Translations under genes and position numbers: made by a program
Assembly (NCBI GenBank): GCA_001247695.2
Contig: LGRX02025885.1
Coordinates: forward strand, 1-57,958
Source of the DNA: Cymbomonas tetramitiformis
Lineage: Eukaryota > Chlorophyta > Pyramimonadophyceae > Pyramimonadales > Pyramimonadaceae
DNA length: 57,958 nucleotides
Reading direction: 5' to 3'
Shown: positions 13,545 to 23,376 of the stretch, piece after piece
Numbering within the stretch: the stretch's first letter is position 1
Layout: the number at the start of each line of letters is the position of its first letter
The notes under the pieces: generated by a model
Databases searched by the model: none
What the model was told of the DNA's origin: nothing
What the model saw: the letters and a program-made list of their open reading frames with translations, nothing else

Positions 13545-14605
13545 CGTATATGGCTACTATCCCGAGATCCTTGTGGGAGGACCTAGAACGCTCTAGATCC
13601 TCCCACAAGGATCACTTTTTCAATAATTTATTTAGGCGCCCCACGAGCTTTCTACAAGTCAACACCAAGGAATACTTTCCACATGGGACCTATACTAAGT
13701 AGTATGGTGCGTGGTTTGACGAGAATCCATCATATATACCCCTAGCTAATGCATTTATAGCATGCCCCAACCAAATTTTGAACTGCTACGCCTTTTAAAG
13801 CTTCAAAAGCGGGGTGTATCTTCCATAATTTTTGCCAATCGTATATCGATCCTTTGCCACCATAGACATGATATATCTCAAGGTATGCATGTATATTAAT
13901 CATGTTTGGGTCAAAATACGACTTGGATAATGTATATTGGACACATCACACGAACGCGGTCACATGGGTAAGATATACACATTCCTTAAGTATGGGGATA
14001 ATTTCGCATTTTAGGCGTGAGTCTTGGTCCATTTTAAGCTTTAAGGCTAGATCTTTGCCTTGGTGAGCACTTCAGTACTTTAATATGACTTCAAAGTCTC
14101 CTTGGGATTTTGGGGGATTTTTTGAACGGTTAGAACTACCGCTAGAGGTTCTAGAATACGATTTTCAGACCCTGATAATGATGGAAATATTGAAGTTCGA
14201 CGGTACTACACCATGGCATGCGCATATGCGGTGATTAATCCGGCTAGTATGATATTAAAGGGCTTACAAAATTAGTTTTGGTCATATTCTCGAGGGTTAA
14301 CAACATACGCACCAACCCGAGCTCGTGTAGCAAGGCCTAGAGTTGTCGGTACCCTAGATCCTTGTGGTAGGATCTAGCATTTTGATCAAAATTCTGTGAA
14401 AGCACCCACCCAAACCACGCTAAGATTAAAGGTCAAACCATCGACATTTCAAGCAAAGAACTGTTATAGATAATTCAAAAGGTTCATAAATATTGCCCCA
14501 AAGCATATGCCGGGCCACTATATACGACATACAAGGTCGCCATGCCCATTTGCGCTAGATTCTTGTGGGAGGATCTGGATTAAGGATAGTAGCCATATAT
14601 ATCAA
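13545..14605. repeat. Fold-back stretch with GATCCTTGTGGGAGG arms
   Basis: ATATGGCTACTATCC near 13547 returns as its complement near 14590-14605. The motif GATCCTTGTGGGAGG occurs as a tight hairpin at 13565-13612 and again in altered form near 14357 and 14562. This suggests a small inverted-repeat element inside element A. I found no target duplication. Confidence 0.35.
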
Positions 14606-14744
14606 ATATTCGATTTATGCGAGTGCGTCGCCTTATGTGATTAAGCTCCGCAACCTGTCAACACAAATTAATGATATCTATGCGCTGCACACAATTGAGT
14701 TCTCGTGCTGTTCGTGCCTTGACGAGCTAAATAAGAATACCATC

Positions 14745-15330
14745 TGATAGGGCTAAATAAACAAGCCCTCAATATATCATACAAAATACAAATATGCGCT
14801 GTGCTGTTGAACGGCAAACACAAGCGTCAGATAATAGCGGGGATGAGTTGCAGAACTTCTGTGAAAGATACTGCTGAAGCACAACGCTTCCTCATCTATA
14901 CCATACGTCTCCCATCATCATAGATGGTACCGCCATTGGGTTGTGAACCCGAGACGTTGGTTGAACGACCAGTATCGTCAGAACGAATATATATGTCCGT
15001 TCCATAATACTGCGTATGCGTGTTCCGCACATACTTAAAGCAAAGATGGTTCTTGTTTGTTTCTTCAAGATGTATCTTGCTTTTGCCATCTTCGAGTTCG
15101 ACGTACGAACTCTCGATGACAGGTGTCATTCAAGTCTTTCCTTGAATAATGACAGATGATGTGACTTTATCATCTGGCGACATGTACAGTCATAGTCGAC
15201 CGTACTGACGACTGTCATAATAATATATGACATGACTCGACATGACATGACATGACATGGTATGACATGTCTGACAGGTATGACACGTATGACATGTATG
15301 ACACATATGGCATCGGTCATGACCCTGACA
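14745..15330. repeat. Right LTR of element A
   Basis: This copy is followed directly by AAGCC (15331-15335), the second copy of the target duplication. An ATG inside it (15262) opens into the downstream part of the interrupted gag frame. Confidence 0.9.
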
Positions 15331-16955
15331 AAGCCGACCCCAGTCTCTCGGGCGGCCACCTCTGCTGAATTTTACGCTGATCCTACGGTTTGGGTCTCCA
15401 CGCCTGTGAAGCCCTCCAAGCGTACCGAATTCGCGGACAAACTGGACTACGCCTTCTCCTACGGCGAGGAGTTGCCCAAGCTCCTTCGAACCCACGGCTT
15501 CAAGAGCAACGGCGGCCTCACTCTTGATGGACCTGAAGCTGAGTCGGACTTCGCGGTCTTGCTCGCCAACATGGCCCATGTTTTCGGGCCCGTTTCCCGT
15601 GATGACATCGCCAAGCTTCTGGACCTGGACAACGAGTACTCCGACTACCACATCGTCCTCAACGAGCTCGTTTATGCCGTCCTCCCCACGGTCCTCCGCT
15701 CGACTACCCTCACCTTGTATGAGGAGTCCGCGGAGGTGCATCCCCGCGATGGCCGTTGCGCATTGCAGCGCATTCGTTTCCATGTGGAGGGCATCGGAGA
15801 CCCCGACGCGCATCGCTTCTGGGTCCGCCTCAGGGCGGTCATTCTCGACGAGACCGTCGACCCCGCCCCGCAACTCGCGGCCTTCCGCACACTGGCCGAC
15901 AAGCACAAAAAGTTACACCCGCAGTACAACGACGCCGACATGGTCGCGGACCTCTACAGCGTCCTTCGAGCTTCTGCGGCCGTCTCCCCCCACGTCGCAC
16001 CACTTTACCTGGTGGTGTTGCGCGACCTTGGTGGGGCCAATCTCCCCTTCACCTTCGCCGCCCTCACCTTGCGCATCACCAAGGTTTACCGCGACGAGTT
16101 CACCTTGGCCCGCCTCTCCGCGCCTTCCCCTCCGGCATCTGGTGGTGTCGGGCGCGGTGGTGCTGGTGGCGGTGGTGGCCGGGGCGGTGGCGGCAGTGGT
16201 GGCGGTGGCAAGCCCACCGTCGGCTCCATGCATGCCCTCGGCTGGAAGAAGTTGGCGCCCCCCGTCGGTGAGTGGAAGCCGGTACGCAATGCCCGCTACC
16301 TGCAGTGGGAGGGCACCGGACTGGTTTGTGTCACCTGCTTCCGCCTGTGGGCGGTGACCACGGGCCACCTCGACACCGAGGGTGTGTGCCCTTACTCCTG
16401 TTCGGCATCCTTCGCTCCGGGGCGGGCGCCGGCAACCGCCCCCGCGGCGGCCCCTCCTCCTCCGATGGCTGCATGGCCGCCTGCGCCGCCGCCGGCAGCC
16501 CGTGCCAGCTCTTTACAGGCGTTGGGGCCCCCGCCGCTGGACGACGCCGCCCAGCCGGGTGCGGCAGCCATGACCGTCCGATTCTCGGGTGTTGACCTCC
16601 ACGATGAGCATTCCGACGAAGAACAGCCTGATGCGACGCCGCCAGCTTTCCATGCCGTTCACGATGACGATGACGAGGAAGACTGGCCGGCGTTCCGCTC
16701 GTCACCTGTCTGGATTCCGTCTTTCGCCGGCAGCACGGCTGCGGCATTGTCGATCACCGACGTGACACCGTCCGATGTGCCGGCAGAGGCCCCTTAGAGC
16801 ATCGGGACCCCTGCCCTTCAATCCTACGTAGAACCACTGTTGTAGGTCGGCTACTTGGCATTCTCGTTAGCTGGATCTCGCTGTCCCTCTGGACTTATAA
16901 CATTTGTATCTCTAGGGTTTAGGGTTAGGATGCTGCCTTGGCACCTCACCTCTTC

Positions 16956-16969
16956 GGGGTGAGGTGGTG
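16956..16969 (+). promoter_or_regulatory. Polypurine tract of element B
   Basis: The run GGGGTGAGGTGGTG lies directly before the 3' LTR, where plus-strand DNA synthesis is primed. The same purine tract, next to a CACCTCACCTCTTCG palindrome arm, also occurs in the related minus-strand element near 18536-18560. Confidence 0.6.
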
Positions 16970-17235
16970 TCATGGGAACAGTGACTTTAGCCCCTCCCAC
17001 TGTAAGGGGGTGGCGGTCCTGTCCGCCTGTGTCACCCCTCGACCCGCGGTGCCGTCTTGCCTGGCACGGTCCTGCTCAGATCAGGGAATAAAACACCTCC
17101 CGTATATTATTCAATCATCTTCGCACTGTGAAACCCGAAGCGCCTGCTGTACAGCTTTGTTCTAGGTTTCTGTGATATATATATATATATACCCGACTCC
17201 GTCAATTACATATATATATTTCACTGTTCCTGTCA
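16970..17235 (+). repeat. 3' LTR of element B
   Basis: This 266-bp copy matches the 5' LTR at 3034-3296 with two substitutions, one extra C/T base and one extra TA unit. It is followed by the target duplication CGTTT at 17236-17240. Confidence 0.85.
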
Positions 17236-17458
17236 CGTTTCGGCAGTGCGGGCGGATTTTTTCTTGAACGCAACTTTGGTGGATCGTCGTTGCTGAACTC
17301 ATCCGGCTTTCGTTCCTCTGCGTTGCGTACCAACTTTGGCTGCCGCCCGGGGAACCGTCAACGGATTTCGTATGTTCGTTGCTCCGTGTATTTTTCCCGG
17401 ACACTACTTGGGTTGTTCTTGTGCGAGACAGTCGAATTTCGCGCGTCGCTTCTACTAA

Positions 17459-18156
17459 TGAGAGGTTCATGGTTTAGTGGCTACTTTGTAAACCATGGTA
17501 TCGCGAAACCATGGTTTACAAACCGTGGTTTCGCGAAACCACGCTTTCGCGATATTCCCCCGAATATTCCGCCTGGTGGCGCCTGGGCGGGCGGTATGCT
17601 GATCGCGTGTCACGCCCCTTCAAACCATGGTTTCGCGAAACCACGGTTTGTAAACCATGGTTTCGGGATACCATGGTTTGGAAACCGTGGTTTCGTGATA
17701 CCATGTCATCACGATGTCAGCAAAGTTGAACGGTGAGCCTGGCTAGAAGAGTTTCAGAATTTTCGACATCTCGGGGCGTTCGAGTCGATCTTCAGATTTC
17801 GTAAATTCGATTTTCACAGTATGCATCTGGATGACGATGGCTGACGTTCCCCCAAACCGTGGTTTCGCGAAACCACGGTTCAGAATTGGCTCACGTAACG
17901 AGACACGTCGGCAGACAGGCAGTCGCGGACGTGTACACAATATTCCTTTCCAAAACCATGGTTTTGGAGAAAACCATGAAAACCGAAACCGTGGTTTCGC
18001 GAAACTATGGTTTGGAGGCATGGTTTTGGGTACACGATCAAAAAATGCACAGGAGCGTGGGATCGAACGATCTGCCCATCGTGTCCGTGAACGCAGTGAT
18101 GATTGTCGGGCCAAAACCATGGTTTACAAAGTAGCCACTAAACCATGAACTTCTCA
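17459..18156. mobile_element. 698-bp palindrome-rich MITE with TAA duplication
   Basis: The ends are inverted repeats of about 38 bp starting TGAGAGGTTCATGGTTTAG (one mismatch). They are flanked by TAA at 17456-17458 and 18157-18159, the target type of PIF/Harbinger elements. The inside is a mesh of short palindromes: TTTCGCGAAA occurs four times, usually embedded in AACCATGG...CCATGGTT or CCGTGG...CCACGG arms. There is no coding capacity. The superfamily is inferred from the 3-bp TAA only. Confidence 0.65.
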
Positions 18157-18369
18157 TAATTCATGCCGATCAGACCGCAGAGTGGTCAAACTGCTTTTCT
18201 GACTTTTCCAATAGCTACGATTCGTGTTCGTTGTGCGGAGTGCGACGTGTACGTTGTACGGCCGCAGAGTTCTGGCTAAGTCACGGGAAGGCCGAAATAA
18301 ATATGTGCAAAGGTGAATATACATATAGGCCAGTCCGGCAAGAAACAACGAGTGGGAGGCAGAGAGAGG

Positions 18370-18600
18370 TCACTCAACAATATCACAGTCTAAGATGAGA
18401 TGATAAATTAACTTAGGGGTGTTGTTATCGGAGCGCGAACGAAGCAACAGTGACGTGGCACCTCGGGTCGAGGGGTGACAAGAAATGGAACCGTTGCCCC
18501 CCTTACGTGGGGGGCCAAAATCGGTGCCTCCATGACACCACCTCACCACGAAGAGGTGAGGTGCCACAAGAATGTTGCAACTTGCAAGGCAGGGACACGC
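18370..18600 (-). repeat. Diverged LTR and 3' end of a relative of element B, reverse orientation
   Basis: On the minus strand, 18600-18536 matches the 3' internal end of element B, with the CACCTCACCTCTTCG palindrome and the purine tract. From 18535 an LTR-like sequence begins TCATGG. It then shares the GTAAGGGGG, GTCACCCCTCGACCCG and GGTGCC blocks with LTR B before diverging. The far LTR end, somewhere below about 18370, is not resolved. No gag frame is preserved next to it, so it is a truncated or older copy. Confidence 0.6.
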
Positions 18601-18941
18601 AAACCTAAACCCCTAGCCAATAAATGTGGCAGGCCCAAAGGGACCGTTTTCAGTCCAACTAGCTAGACGGGTGGATCCCCGCATGGGCGTTGGCCTAGAG
18701 CACACTAAAGGGCTAAGGGTGCTAGGCCCCACTACATACTCACAAGGAAGCGCCAACAAATTTCAAGGTACACCACAAGGTGGCACAATGACGATCGTGT
18801 AGGTGGTGATGTCCTCAATCGCAACAGAAGTGGCCGCACGCCAGAAGGCAAGCTTCAACCGATGCCCTTGCGATGCCACGGCGGCCTAACAAGGCGGCCT
18901 GGCACCACCAGAGCGAGCGCGCCAATGAGGACTGGGAAGAG

Positions 18942-19646
18942 CGGCTGCAACACGTGCCTATTCTACGAAGGGTGGGTATATACCCACCGTAAGAGGTGCT
19001 TACGGTGGGTATATCTGACACCCGAAGGGTATCAATAATTACCGATGATTGGCTGCGAATCACGGCATGTCACCAGTGACCAACTCGTTCTAGACACTCC
19101 CGTGAATCTCTATGGAGCCTCCACATGCGCCAGAAATGACTTGATAACGGGCCAAACGAACCCAAATACCCAAACCCTAATGTCATCGGAATGCACTGTG
19201 TATATAGTATATTTGGTGTGCATAGTACCTGATTTTGAATGTGCAAGTGTCGGAGGTCTGCGAGGTGGCAGCACATATTGTACCAAAAAGTACGTGGGTT
19301 ATATACCAAAATCAAAGTACATATCGAAAAAATAAGTATATTGATGTTATACCAAGCTGCAGAAGTCTGCAAATAGAGTTGAATGGGTATACTCACCGTA
19401 AGCGAAGTTTTCTACCCACCGTTATTTCCCCAACTTCAAGGTTGTGTAATGTGCCCAAAACTTATCGGAGTCGTGTAAATTAAGTTTTCCGTCCTTTAAT
19501 CAACCTCTTGGGTCACAGAAAATTCATATGTTTAACCCCCGCAACCTACTTGTGCGGTCGGTACGAGCTTGCAAAGTTTGGCGTTACGGTGGGTATACCC
19601 ACCGTAATATTTTTAGAATAGGCACACGTGTGCAGCCAGGGGCAGA
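18942..19646. mobile_element. Fold-back element with GGTGGGTATACCCACC palindromes
   Basis: GGCTGCA..CACGTG..GCCTATTCTA at the left (18944-18968) returns as its complement at the right (19614-19638). Directly inside each end is a palindrome, GGTGGGTATATACCCACC at 18972-18989 and TTACGGTGGGTATACCCACC near 19584. Further diverged copies lie near 19005 and 19385-19420. Weaker inverted similarity continues outward (GGCAAGCTTC at both sides, near 18848 and 19700), so the true arms may exceed 100 bp. No coding sequence and no clear target duplication were found. Confidence 0.45.
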
Positions 19647-19821
19647 AAGGCACTCAGGGACTCGGCACAGCCGACGCCGTTCCACGTCGCAGACAGTGGA
19701 AGCTTGCCTCCATGAAGCTCGCGGGCTACGAGGCACGACATCGCCAAGCCTTTTCAGGACCTGGAGACAAGCCAGTGGAGGTAAGCTCAGCTCCAGAATG
19801 GGCACCAGCATTCTACACATT

Positions 19822-20837
19822 TGGGGAGTTTGGGAGTTTTGGGAGTTGGGGAGTTTTACAATGGGAGGCCCTGAAAAAACTGAAAATTTGACCGAATCTA
19901 GGGTTTAAGATTTTCCCGAGTGGAATGTAATTTTATTTAATTTTCCGGTTGTTTTAGGGTTTAAGAAATATTCCTGATTTTCACTAAAAAATCATCTTTT
20001 TCAGCCTGAAATAAGGAAGGTTTATGGGGTTTTTGTGTTAAGAAAACATAAATTTTCAATTGAAGTTCTACAATATTTTACGCCTTTTTAAGCTTCAAAA
20101 TTTTTTCGAAACTCGGTAGCAAAATGATACTTGATACGTCTGATTTTTATGAAATATGTTTTTGGGGGTTCATCGATGAACCCCTTTTTTTTTCTTCTAG
20201 TTTTATATGAATTTCAGGCCTTTTTGGGTTTTGGGGAGTTTTACAAGGGGAGGCCCTGAAAAAATAGAAAATTTGACCGAATCTAGGGTTTAAGATTTTC
20301 CCAAGTTGAATGTAATTTTATTTAATTTCCCGGTTGTTTTAGGGTTTAAGAAATATTCCTGATTTTCACTAAAAGAATTATCTTTTTCACCCTGAATTAA
20401 CGAAGATTTATGGGGTTTTTTGTGTTAAGAAAACATAAATTTTTAATTGAACTTGTACAATATTTCACGCATTTTTAAGCTAATTTATTTTTTTTGAAAA
20501 TCGGTAGCAAAATGATACTTTTTACGTCTGCTTTCATGAATTATTTTTTGGGGGGTTCATCGATGAACCAATATAATTTTTTCCAGTTTTCTATGATTTT
20601 CAGGCCTTTTCGGCGTTTTTTTAAAATTTGAAAATTTTGGAAAAAACCCAGAATTTTTCTACAATTTCAGGAATATCTTTGGTTGGCTTTGTTCCTATTT
20701 TATGGGGGTTGCCCCGTTTTATAAAGCTTCAAATCAATATTCAAAGCAAAGTTACCGGCGCGCATGTTTTGCCTCCAGAGTTTAACACGACTTCACCCTT
20801 TCTTGTGCCCTTCGCCCCATCGCCTACTCGTCTTCGT
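19822..20837. repeat. Left terminal inverted repeat of the 10-kb transposon
   Basis: It matches 29805 down to 28907, then 28080 down to 27968, on the opposite strand. It contains two direct sub-repeats offset by 385 bp (19851 and 20236 share GAGTTTTACAA..GGGAGGCCCT), each with a TTCATCGATGAA palindrome (20169-20180 and 20556-20567). The stop codon of the transposase-like gene lies 14 bp inside its inner end. Confidence 0.8.
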
Positions 20838-22925
20838 TGATGAAGTCGAAGAGGCGCGCACGTGCGTCCATCACACGTCTGGGGGCTTGTGCTTCGTACC
20901 ACCGTGTGAACAGTGTCCGGAACTGGGTCTCCTCGAAACTCTTGTCCAAACACCGAGCGTGTATCCCCATGTTCGCAACGAGGTGCAAGTCACAGCCTTT
21001 CTCCAACGAGTTGCCCGCCTCGTCCCGCGTCATGTACTTCTTTCGGTCCTCCCGGCGCATGAACTTGTTGTAGTTCAAGCGGATGCCGATCCAGCCTCCG
21101 CCACCCGCGTCACGGACGAAACCGACGGGACGAAAGCAAATCTCACCTTTTGGGTTGGTCTTTACCCAAACCTCCTTGTCTCGATATTTCGCGAAGTCGG
21201 CGTCCTCCATGGCCACCGTCCGGCAAGCGTAGTCGATGCCTTGCCACATCTTCTCCTCATCCACACCGCGTTCACCCGCCGGCAGCACGAAGGTTGCTAG
21301 TTTTATCAACCCAATTCCGGGCACGACCGTTGCAACCTTCTCGACAACGCGACCGTTAATGCAGCTGTGGCCACCATCAGAACATGCGTAGCAACCGATG
21401 AACGGAGGCTTGCCGAGAATGCGGTCCATCAACAGCATGATCTTCGCGGGGGACCACGGCAAGTCCAGGGGGCACATGAACCAGTTCAGAGGTGCGGTGT
21501 CGAAAAGAAGAGTACGGTATCCCTTTGAGTCTAGGATCCGTTTCATTTCCTTGACCTCGTCATCAGCAGCACGCTCGGGGGCACGTTGAGTCGCACGGTG
21601 TTCTTTCATCACGTCGCGGACGGCGCGAGCGTCTTGCATTTCGCGGGCCACCTAAAATGGAACCATGCATTAAGAATAACATGTCCCCGACGTATAACGG
21701 AAAGGTAACACAAAAATAGGGCGATACCTTGTACACGTCGATGGGAGAGCCGTCCGGAGAGGAAAGCATCTTCTCGAAGGCAACCGTTGTGGCGGAGTTC
21801 TTCAGCTTCTCGGAAGTGAAGCGACCACCGAAAACGGGAAGGGCTTCTTTGATGGCGTCTTGGGTTTCTTTGGAAACAACGGCCTTCCCCTTTTTATCCA
21901 TGGGTTGGCAGGCATGGGTGCCTTCGTGTCTAAAGAGCAGTAGGTGGCCTTCGGCTGCGGGAAGGTCGATGCGGACCAAAGTAGCCCGGGCACCACAGGT
22001 AATAACTTCCATGGGTTCTTGACACTTTTTGCATGGAGGGCCTTCAATCTGAAAGAAGAAAAGAAAAGCGTAAGGTCCTACTGGAAAAGTGGGGAAAGTG
22101 TACGGGAAAACCTTGGGATTAAAATACCTCAACGCCGAGGAAAGCGGAAGCGGAGCGTTTGCCACGTTGTTGAGAACTTGTCTGAACGAACTCTTTGTCA
22201 TGGGTTTTAAAGAAAGAGCACTCCGTATTCCTGCAAAGTTTTTCTCCAAGGCAGTTTTGAAGTCGAACTTGAGAGTTGCAGTCCTTGACAGCATCTTGTC
22301 GGGTTACCTCCGCCCAAGTTGTGGCGCAGGCGTGGGACCAAGAACGGTTCGTGACATGGAAGTCAAGTTTGTTGAGCGGTAGACCGCCCTTCCCGGTTGG
22401 TTTAGGAAGAGGTGAGGACATGTGGTGACCAAAAGTTACATTGCCATCGACGTCGAAGGGGACCTTGTTCACACGTTTGCAATCTGCGGGCCACTTAAAA
22501 GAAGAGGCGTGACTGGAAGTCGAGTCGGACTTGGAAAGGTTTGTCGAAGCGACGGACTCCGTGGGCTTGGGCTTCGTGTTTGGTGAGAACCGGGGAGTCT
22601 TGCACTCGCCGGTGTAAATAATGTCTTCTTCATCATCGCTGTCATCGCTTTCGCTGTCGCTTACCAAGATTGGCATGTTGTCGTCGGTAGGAGTACCGTA
22701 CACATTGTGCAAGAAGCCCGCGTGAACGGGAAACAGGTCCAAAGAGCAAGCAACGGAGTCATCGTACTCGGAGGTGACGGAAAGATCTTCTTTCTTGTCA
22801 AGACTAAAAACATTGCAAAGTGTGTCGCTAGTCACAAAAGGGTCTCCAAGATGCCAAACAATGGGAATTTCACGAACGACATCCCCGGTTTCAAGGCAGC
22901 GAAAAGTAACAAATTGAGTGGACAT
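20824..22925 (-). CDS. Transposase-like protein (3 exons)
   Basis: The model has exons 22925-22128, 22048-21728 and 21651-20824, with GT-AG introns of 79 and 76 bp, all in phase 0, giving 648 residues. The N-terminal third is Ser/Asp-rich. A cysteine cluster follows (LCRNTECSF, then CKKCQEP across the first intron, then ITCGAR and HEGTHAC), which looks like a zinc-binding DNA-recognition domain. The third exon has FDTAPLNW, then KGEICFRPVGFVRDAGGGGW, then CDLHL. This resembles the spacing seen in MULE-like DDE transposases, where an Asp sits in a D-x-x-x-x-W region after a first Asp. The third acidic residue could not be fixed. It lies inside inverted repeats and is the obvious mobilising enzyme. 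The superfamily is not assigned. Confidence 0.6.
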
Positions 22926-23376
22926 TGCATTAGCCCTAGGAAGTCGGTAAAATAAATGCACTCCCGAAGTGAAAGTGTCGAGGAGAGGCCTTAAAAACTC
23001 TAGTCGCCAAAATAAAAGGCGACGCCGAAATAAAATCGAGTCGAGGCGACGGCTGGGAAATTTTCGAGTCGAGTCGAGAACGACACCGACCAAACGAGTC
23101 TAGCTGTTTCGGAAAGAGAGGCGAAGGAAAAAATCGAGTCGAGTGTCGAGTCGAGGCGAAACCTTCAAAATATTCGACTCGAGGAAACGCTTTGAAAATT
23201 TTAAAAAAAAATATCGAGGCGAAAAAATATCGAGTCGAGAACGACACTGACCAAAGGAGTCGACGTGTTTCGGAAAGAGAAGTCGAAGAAAACCTGAAGA
23301 CAGTTGAGAGCTAGTAAAGAACTCTAGCCGCCAAATAAAAAGCGCAAAGATTTAAAGTCAAAAGAAACAAGCAAAG

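Larger units (their letters stand above)
4284..14744. other. Internal region of element A, no gene recognised
   Basis: About 10.5 kb without a recognisable gene on either strand. It holds several small repeated motifs. One is a 22-24-bp unit containing GGGATGCAGCCC or GGGTTGTTGCCC, clustered near 5250-5352, 9071-9138 and 10522-10588. Another is a pyrimidine/purine motif of the type CTTCCCCCCTCAAGGAAG near 8965 and 10422. GGGTGTTACA occurs four times between 10707 and 11062. A small DNA-transposon relic, an inverted repeat and a fold-back stretch are listed separately. Confidence 0.6.
3698..15330. mobile_element. Large non-coding LTR element (element A) nested in gag of element B
   Basis: Repeats at 3698-4283 and 14745-15330 are each exactly 586 bp, start TGATAGGG, end CCCTGACA, and differ at five positions (about 99% identical). 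The 5-bp target duplication AAGCC lies at 3693-3697 and 15331-15335 and falls within codons of the host gag frame. The internal 10.46 kb is AT-rich. No frame resembles gag, protease, integrase or reverse transcriptase, and open frames stay below about 170 codons. It looks like a large retrotransposon derivative (LARD-type) moved by enzymes supplied in trans. I see no clear primer-binding site or polypurine tract, so the element class rests on the LTR pair, the TG...CA ends and the 5-bp duplication. Confidence 0.85.
3543..16797 (+). pseudogene. gag gene of element B, interrupted by element A
   Basis: The frame starts at the ATG at 3543 (an upstream in-frame ATG lies at 3435). It runs to 3697, is broken by element A, and resumes in the same frame at 15336. 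Without the insert and one AAGCC copy the frame is 1617 nt, 538 residues plus stop. The protein has a helical Gag-type domain with HPRDGRCAL, then a Gly-rich spacer, then a zinc-binding-like patch (CVTC with CPYSC about 20 residues later), then a Pro/Ala and acidic tail. Gag forms the particle and binds RNA. The second part also reads in frame from an ATG at 15262 inside the LTR of element A, giving a possible 511-residue chimera. The family call is inference from structure and context. Confidence 0.75.
3034..17235 (+). mobile_element. Short gag-only LTR retrotransposon (element B), split by a nested element
   Basis: Two near-identical repeats, 3034-3296 and 16970-17235, flank the element. 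Both start TCATGGG and end CTGTCA. The 5-bp direct repeat CGTTT lies just outside, at 3029-3033 and 17236-17240. A purine-rich tract ends directly before the right repeat. Removing the nested element A (3698-15330) and one copy of its 5-bp duplication leaves about 2.56 kb: LTR, one gag frame, purine tract, LTR. There is no room for pol, so this is a non-autonomous element that would need enzymes from elsewhere, similar in layout to the TR-GAG elements known in plants. The LTRs differ by two substitutions and two small indels, so insertion is fairly recent. The TC start, where TG is usual, is odd, but it is the boundary that gives a perfect duplication. Confidence 0.85.

Noticed and set aside
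12990..13600. Several overlapping frames of 64-103 codons on both strands in a slightly GC-richer patch of element A
   Set aside because: All frames overlap each other, none resembles a known family, and no promoter or consistent coding strand stands out.
15262..15335. ATG in the LTR of element A as the normal start of gag
   Set aside because: The upstream 51 codons of gag lie left of element A in the same frame, so this start is a by-product of the insertion, although a chimeric transcript is possible.
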